From positions 1 through 43,411 of the forward strand of contig CATEFX010000027.1 in NCBI GenBank assembly GCA_949499105.1: DNA of 43,411 nucleotides, read 5' to 3'. The translations under genes were made by a program, and so were the position numbers. Source of the stretch: Formosa sp. Hel1_33_131. Its GTDB lineage: Bacteria; Bacteroidota; Bacteroidia; Flavobacteriales; Flavobacteriaceae. The notes beneath the pieces were generated by a model, which worked only from the letters and a program-made list of their open reading frames with translations, searched no databases and was not told the origin of the DNA. This document shows positions 40,535-43,411 of this stretch, one piece after another. Positions within the stretch are counted from its first letter, which is position 1. Each line of letters opens with the position of its first letter.

Positions 40535-41839
40535 TTATTTGTTTAAATAGTTACTTATATTTTTAATATCTATTAGTTCATAAACCATGGTTTTCCCATC
40601 TTTACTTTTTATTATAATTCCTTTTTCTTCTAAATCAGACAAATCTCTGGTAGCAGTTTGTCTAACGATGCCATGCCTTTTAGAGTATATTGGAACTGTC
40701 ATTTTTGCTTTTGGCTTGATAAATAAATAGCCAAGTAAATCAGCCTGTCTTTTATTAAATCCTTTTTGAGTTAATTCATAGATTATTTCAGAAGCTTTAT
40801 GTCTCTCGTCTCTCTTTCTGTCACGATATGTTACTAGACTTTGAAAAGCAACTCTTAAGCTTTTCATAGAATACATTATAAAATAAGTTAAATCATTATC
40901 ATCATTCTCTGTTCTTAAAAATGCTTTATCGTAACTAGTTCGTGAATTCAGAATTACTTTTGAGATTGATATATGTTTTAATAAAGAGTATCCTTTTTTT
41001 ATTAAATACCAATAGAAAAGAGCTCTTGCTGTACGTCCATTTCCATCTCCAAAAGGGTGAATAAATCCAATCATAAAGTGAAGTATAGAGGCTTTTATAA
41101 TTGGATGATAAAACTCGTTTTCAGTATTTATGAAATCTGTGATTTGTTCTATTAATTCATTTACTTCTGAATGGTCTGGAGCAGTAAAAGCAATTTCTCC
41201 ATCAATATGGTCTTTAACATATATTGGATGGTCTCTAAATTTTCCAGCATAGACAGCGGCATCTGTTTTAACAGTCATTATTTGATGGATGTCTAATATT
41301 AAGTCAATTGACAAATCTTCATCAAGTCTATTTTCAATTTCCCTAATAGCTCGGAAGTTATTAATAATCATCTGTTCAGATTCCGTTTTAGGTTTTCTTC
41401 CAGATTTTATCATATCTCTCGCAACATCTGTCGTAGTTGCAGCTCCTTCTATTTGTGAAGATGCAATTGCTTCTTCGATAAGAGAGTTTTTGAAATATTC
41501 TTGTTGCTCTTGAGGTGTTATGGAATTTTTATATAAACCTCCAATAAGTTTTAAATCAAAATTGTGTAAGTCTTCTTGGATAAATGATGTTAGATTATAA
41601 GAAAAACTATGTTTTCCAAAATTTATTCTTTTAGCGCCAATAAATCTATGTGTCTTAATTGTTTCCCAAGTTTTTTCTGGACTGTCAAATGGTAAATTCG
41701 GACGATGTTTTATTTCAGACCAATAGAAGTAGCGTTTATCTGTTTCTTGCAAGAAGGAATTAATGCCATCTTTCTTAAAACACTCTATATATTTGTTGAA
41801 ATCTAAATTTTCAATATGTGGTGGTTTTTCTATTTTCAT
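40535..41839 (-). CDS. Fic-family protein with self-inhibitory motif and winged helix
   Basis: A 434-aa class II Fic protein, predicted to transfer AMP from ATP onto target hydroxyls. The core motif is H261-PFGDGNGRTAR-272. The inhibitory helix S127-SQI-E131-G132 ((S/T)xxxE(G/N)) lies N-terminal to the core, so activity is expected to be restrained until E131 is displaced. The N-terminal Fic_N-like part contains RPNLPFDSPEKTW. The last 90 residues form a winged helix-turn-helix (QADLLGYLFIK...IYSKRHGIVRQTATRDLSDLEEKGIIIKS). It is a single gene in an island with insertion-sequence remnants. Targets unknown. Confidence 0.92.
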   Translation of the reverse strand: MKIEKPPHIENLDFNKYIECFKKDGINSFLQETDKRYFYWSEIKHRPNLPFDSPEKTWETIKTHRFIGAKRINFGKHSFSYNLTSFIQEDLHNFDLKLIGGLYKNSITPQEQQEYFKNSLIEEAIASSQIEGAATTTDVARDMIKSGRKPKTESEQMIINNFRAIREIENRLDEDLSIDLILDIHQIMTVKTDAAVYAGKFRDHPIYVKDHIDGEIAFTAPDHSEVNELIEQITDFINTENEFYHPIIKASILHFMIGFIHPFGDGNGRTARALFYWYLIKKGYSLLKHISISKVILNSRTSYDKAFLRTENDDNDLTYFIMYSMKSLRVAFQSLVTYRDRKRDERHKASEIIYELTQKGFNKRQADLLGYLFIKPKAKMTVPIYSKRHGIVRQTATRDLSDLEEKGIIIKSKDGKTMVYELIDIKNISNYLNK

Positions 41840-41884
41840 GTAACAACGTGTTAACTAATGAGTCAAATATAACACATTGTAACA
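41839..41884 (-). promoter_or_regulatory. fic promoter flanked by 15-bp inverted operators
   Basis: TGTAACAACGTGTTA (41839-41853) and TAACACATTGTAACA (41870-41884) are inverted copies matching at 13 of 15 positions, with a 16-bp spacer. A full -7 element (TATATTTG read leftward, 41864-41871) lies between and partly under the distal arm, and the proximal arm touches the start codon. Binding by a dimer would block transcription; the winged helix of Fic itself is the obvious candidate. Confidence 0.6.
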
Positions 41885-41966
41885 TGTAATTCAAGTTTTT
41901 ATGGTAATTTAAAGTTATGATGTTAGCTAACTGAAAATAACAAAGACGATTGGGGTAATGTTTTAC

Positions 41967-42180
41967 AACGGGAGACTTCGCAATACCCCCCATTTCAGTT
42001 AAAGATTCATATATTAGAGCTATTTACAGCACTTCTAAGGCTTTGCTTTCTCTCAAAAAAGTACAGTAATTTCATTCGTTCTCTTTTTAGATAGTCCTTT
42101 ACATCAACGACCAATGCCTTTATTTGAGACCGAAAATCAAAGACAAGCATTTTTAGCTTGTTTTTCAAGGATTTCACCCC
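41967..42180 (-). mobile_element. Truncated insertion-sequence end, copy A
   Basis: Collinear with 42947-43160 over 214 bases with 16 mismatches and no gaps in my hand alignment. It holds the transposase 3' end plus the outer end of the element (AACGGGAGACTTCGCAATAC). Homology stops at 42180, where a REP-like hairpin begins. Confidence 0.8.
42007..42180 (-). pseudogene. Transposase C-terminal fragment
   Basis: Encodes GVKSLKNKLKMLVFDFRSQIKALVVDVKDYLKRERM... to a TGA at 42007-42009, matching the end of the transposase in copy B. All upstream codons, including the catalytic domain, are missing, so it is a dead remnant. Confidence 0.8.
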
Positions 42181-42182
42181 AC

Positions 42183-42208
42183 GCTGGCGCAAGCGTCATG
42201 CTTGTGTC
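42183..42208 (+). repeat. REP-like hairpin 1
   Basis: GCTGG-CGCAAGC-GTCAT-GCTTGTG-TC. Stem CGCAAGC (42188-42194) / GCTTGTG (42200-42206) with one G-T pair. An inverted relative lies at 42284-42315. Confidence 0.6.
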
Positions 42209-42283
42209 GTTAACCAATTATAAACCTTTGTTATCTTGTTATGATTTCTACTCATAAATTTATTTTTTACGTTTTTTTCTCTC

Positions 42284-42315
42284 GCTAGGCACGAGCAAAA
42301 GATGCTCGCGCTAGC
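42284..42315 (-). repeat. REP-like hairpin 2, inverted
   Basis: Read leftward GCTAG-CGCGAGC-ATCTTTT-GCTCGTG-CC. Stem arms at 42304-42310 and 42290-42296. Relative to hairpin 1 one stem pair changes A-T to G-C, and the G-T pair is kept. The two face each other across about 75 bases. Confidence 0.6.
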
Positions 42316-42334
42316 TTGGGGTTCTACGCAGTTT

Positions 42335-42634
42335 TTATTCTGAAATTCTTTTTTTTAAATCCATTCGTTCGTGTAATATTCTCGTTATCTCAACATATTC
42401 TTTGTTTAAAGTTCTGTAGAATATTATATGTCGATTTGATTTTATTCCCAAGAGTTTCTTTGATATTCCTTGATAATTTTTTCCTAAATCTGGATTTTCA
42501 GCAATTTCTTCACAATTAGAAATTAGTCCATCGTAATATTTATCGGCTTGTTTTTCCGACCAAACCTCAAATGTGTATTCCCAAATCTTTGATAAATCAA
42601 CAACAGCTTTGTTGGTTAATTTATATTTAGGCAT
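42335..42634 (-). CDS. parE: RelE/ParE-family toxin
   Basis: A 99-aa toxin: YKLTNKAVVDLSKIWEYTFEVWSEKQADKYYDGLISNCEEIAENPDLGKNY is the ParE helical hairpin and SNRHIIFYRTLNKEYVEITRILHERMD the C-terminal sheet with the conserved Arg residues. ParE toxins target gyrase; RelE relatives cut mRNA, and the sequence favours ParE. Its start overlaps the antitoxin stop by 8 bases, so translation is coupled. It lies between two insertion-sequence ends. Confidence 0.9.
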   Translation of the reverse strand: MPKYKLTNKAVVDLSKIWEYTFEVWSEKQADKYYDGLISNCEEIAENPDLGKNYQGISKKLLGIKSNRHIIFYRTLNKEYVEITRILHERMDLKKRISE

Positions 42635-42878
42635 TCGAGTGTTTTTTAGCTTTTAGTGATTCAAGATGTTTTTTTGGATCAAAATCGTGAGCAATTCCGC
42701 TGTCAATTCCTTCTTGAATTGCATTTTTCAAAGCAATGACTTTACTTTCTTCTTCTTCTAAAAGCCTTAATCCTGCACGAATAACTTCGCTAACGTTTTT
42801 AAATCGTCCATCGCTAATGCTACTTTGTACGAATTGGTCAAAATGATTCCCGAGTGATATTGATGTGTTTTTGTTCAT
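42627..42878 (-). CDS. parD: ParD-family antitoxin
   Basis: An 83-aa antitoxin: ISLGNHFDQFVQSSISDGRFKNVSEVIRAGLRLLEEEE is the CC2985-type ParD ribbon-helix-helix DNA-binding domain, and the C-terminal tail (ALKNAIQEGIDSGIAHDFDPKKHLESLK) wraps the toxin. It is the first gene of the pair and should repress its own promoter through the palindrome at 42900-42918. Confidence 0.9.
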   Translation of the reverse strand: MNKNTSISLGNHFDQFVQSSISDGRFKNVSEVIRAGLRLLEEEESKVIALKNAIQEGIDSGIAHDFDPKKHLESLKAKKHSNA

Positions 42879-42895
42879 TTTGTTACTATTTAATT

Positions 42896-42918
42896 CAAAT
42901 ATACCAAAAATTGGTATA
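42896..42918 (-). promoter_or_regulatory. parDE promoter and palindromic operator
   Basis: A full -7 match (TATATTTG read leftward, 42896-42903) overlaps an 8-3-8 palindrome TATACCAA-AAA-TTGGTATA (42900-42918). A ribbon-helix-helix antitoxin bound there would cover the promoter. Confidence 0.7.
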
Positions 42919-42946
42919 AATGCAAAATTTTTCTCAAATTGCGTAG

Positions 42947-43411
42947 AACGGGAGACTTCGCAATACCCCCCATTTCAGTTAAAGATTCATGTATTAGAGC
43001 TTTTCACAGCACATTTAAGGCTTTGTTTTCTCTCAAAATAGTACAATAATTTCATTCGTTCTATTTTTAGATAGTCCTTTAAATCGACCACAAATGCCTT
43101 TATTTGAGACCGAAACTCAAAGACAAGCATTTTCAGCTTGTTTTTCAAGGATTTCACTCCTAAAATCTGAACACAGCGCAAGAGGTTATAGGCACTAAAA
43201 TTAAGATAGACTTCAGAGAGTACATTTTGTTTCCCTTTAACCAAGGTATGTGTAAAATGCCACTGCCTTTTCAGGGTTCCAAACGGATGTTTTGTAACTT
43301 GCTGTCGTTGTCTGTAATACTCTGGATTGGCATCGACTCTTGCTTTGTTTTCCTCTAGGTGGTTTTGATAAAAGTTACGTTCAATAAAGCGTCCATTTTT
43401 ATTTTTGGTGC
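42947..43411 (-). mobile_element. Insertion-sequence end, copy B (continues past the window)
   Basis: Contains the outer end of the element (AACGGGAGACTTCG...) and the 3' part of the transposase gene. The rest lies beyond base 43411, so completeness cannot be judged. The terminal sequence is shared with copy A. Confidence 0.85.
42987..43411 (-). CDS. IS1182-like transposase, C-terminal part
   Basis: The frame is open to the window edge and gives NGRFIERNFYQNHLEENKAR...EYYRQRQQVTKHPFGTLKRQWHFTHTLVKGKQNVLSEVYLNFSAYNLLR, the C-terminal pattern of IS1182-type DDE transposases (HPFGTIKRQW..., followed by Y-N-L-R). The catalytic Glu region is just at or beyond the edge. No stop interrupts the visible part, so this copy could be intact. 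Confidence 0.8.
   Translation of the reverse strand, partial: TKNKNGRFIERNFYQNHLEENKARVDANPEYYRQRQQVTKHPFGTLKRQWHFTHTLVKGKQNVLSEVYLNFSAYNLLRCVQILGVKSLKNKLKMLVFEFRSQIKAFVVDLKDYLKIERMKLLYYFERKQSLKCAVKSSNT

Noticed and set aside
41811..41993. 60-codon frame upstream of fic
   Set aside because: Overlaps the fic promoter and operators; no similarity to any protein type I know.

Overview
The window comes from the chromosome of a Bacteroidota, most likely a marine member of the Flavobacteriaceae. The evidence is low GC, promoters with the Bacteroidetes -7 motif TAnnTTTG, few Shine-Dalgarno sites, two type IX secretion (T9SS) sorting-domain proteins, a fused CcoN-CcoO oxidase, a Bacteroidetes-type cbb3 cluster, and family-specific genes (DUF4271, DUF4296, long S16). 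No rRNA, tRNA or CRISPR array was found.

Layout. 1-2.3 kb is accessory DNA: the end of a FISUMP-type surface protein with an in-frame stop, a strong terminator, a gene-poor stretch, and a small prophage-like divergent regulatory switch with two mini-genes missed by length cut-offs. 2.3-3.4 kb is galE. 3.4-12.5 kb is the leftward cbb3 oxidase gene set (ccoI, ccoS, ccoNO, ccoQ, ccoP, a small cupin-like gene, ccoG, ccoH, a DsbD_2/SafE-like membrane protein), facing a Crp/Fnr regulator. Two nearly identical Fnr-like palindromes lie upstream of ccoI and of ccoS, so the regulator probably controls the oxidase. 13.4-16.8 kb holds a sulfatase, apt, a 51-codon convergent gene, a Ca/Na antiporter and a Cys-rich mini-protein. 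17.3-20.2 kb holds a large T9SS cargo protein with a 54-residue companion.

20.2-40.2 kb is mostly core: hemD, DUF4271, a polyprenol-phosphate mannosyltransferase, pyrC, a DUF4296 lipoprotein, an epimerase, tyrS, a LuxE-like protein, a second T9SS protein, a two-component pair, trmB, a LysE-type exporter, an alkyltransferase-like protein, the iron-sulfur run mrp-nifU-reductase-ferredoxin, a metallophosphoesterase, glutaryl-CoA dehydrogenase, trmN6-rimM, and rpsP with a repeat-bearing acidic tail.

40.2-43.4 kb is a mobile or defence-like island: a long interrupted palindrome, a class II Fic protein under a promoter flanked by inverted operators, a decayed insertion-sequence end, a pair of inverted REP-like hairpins with compensatory base changes, a ParDE toxin-antitoxin pair with a palindromic operator on its -7 box, and a second insertion-sequence copy running off the window. 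The most novel-looking signals are the inverted REP pair, the Fic operator architecture, the 79-bp palindrome and the Fnr-box pair. I did not find a clearly new multi-gene system.
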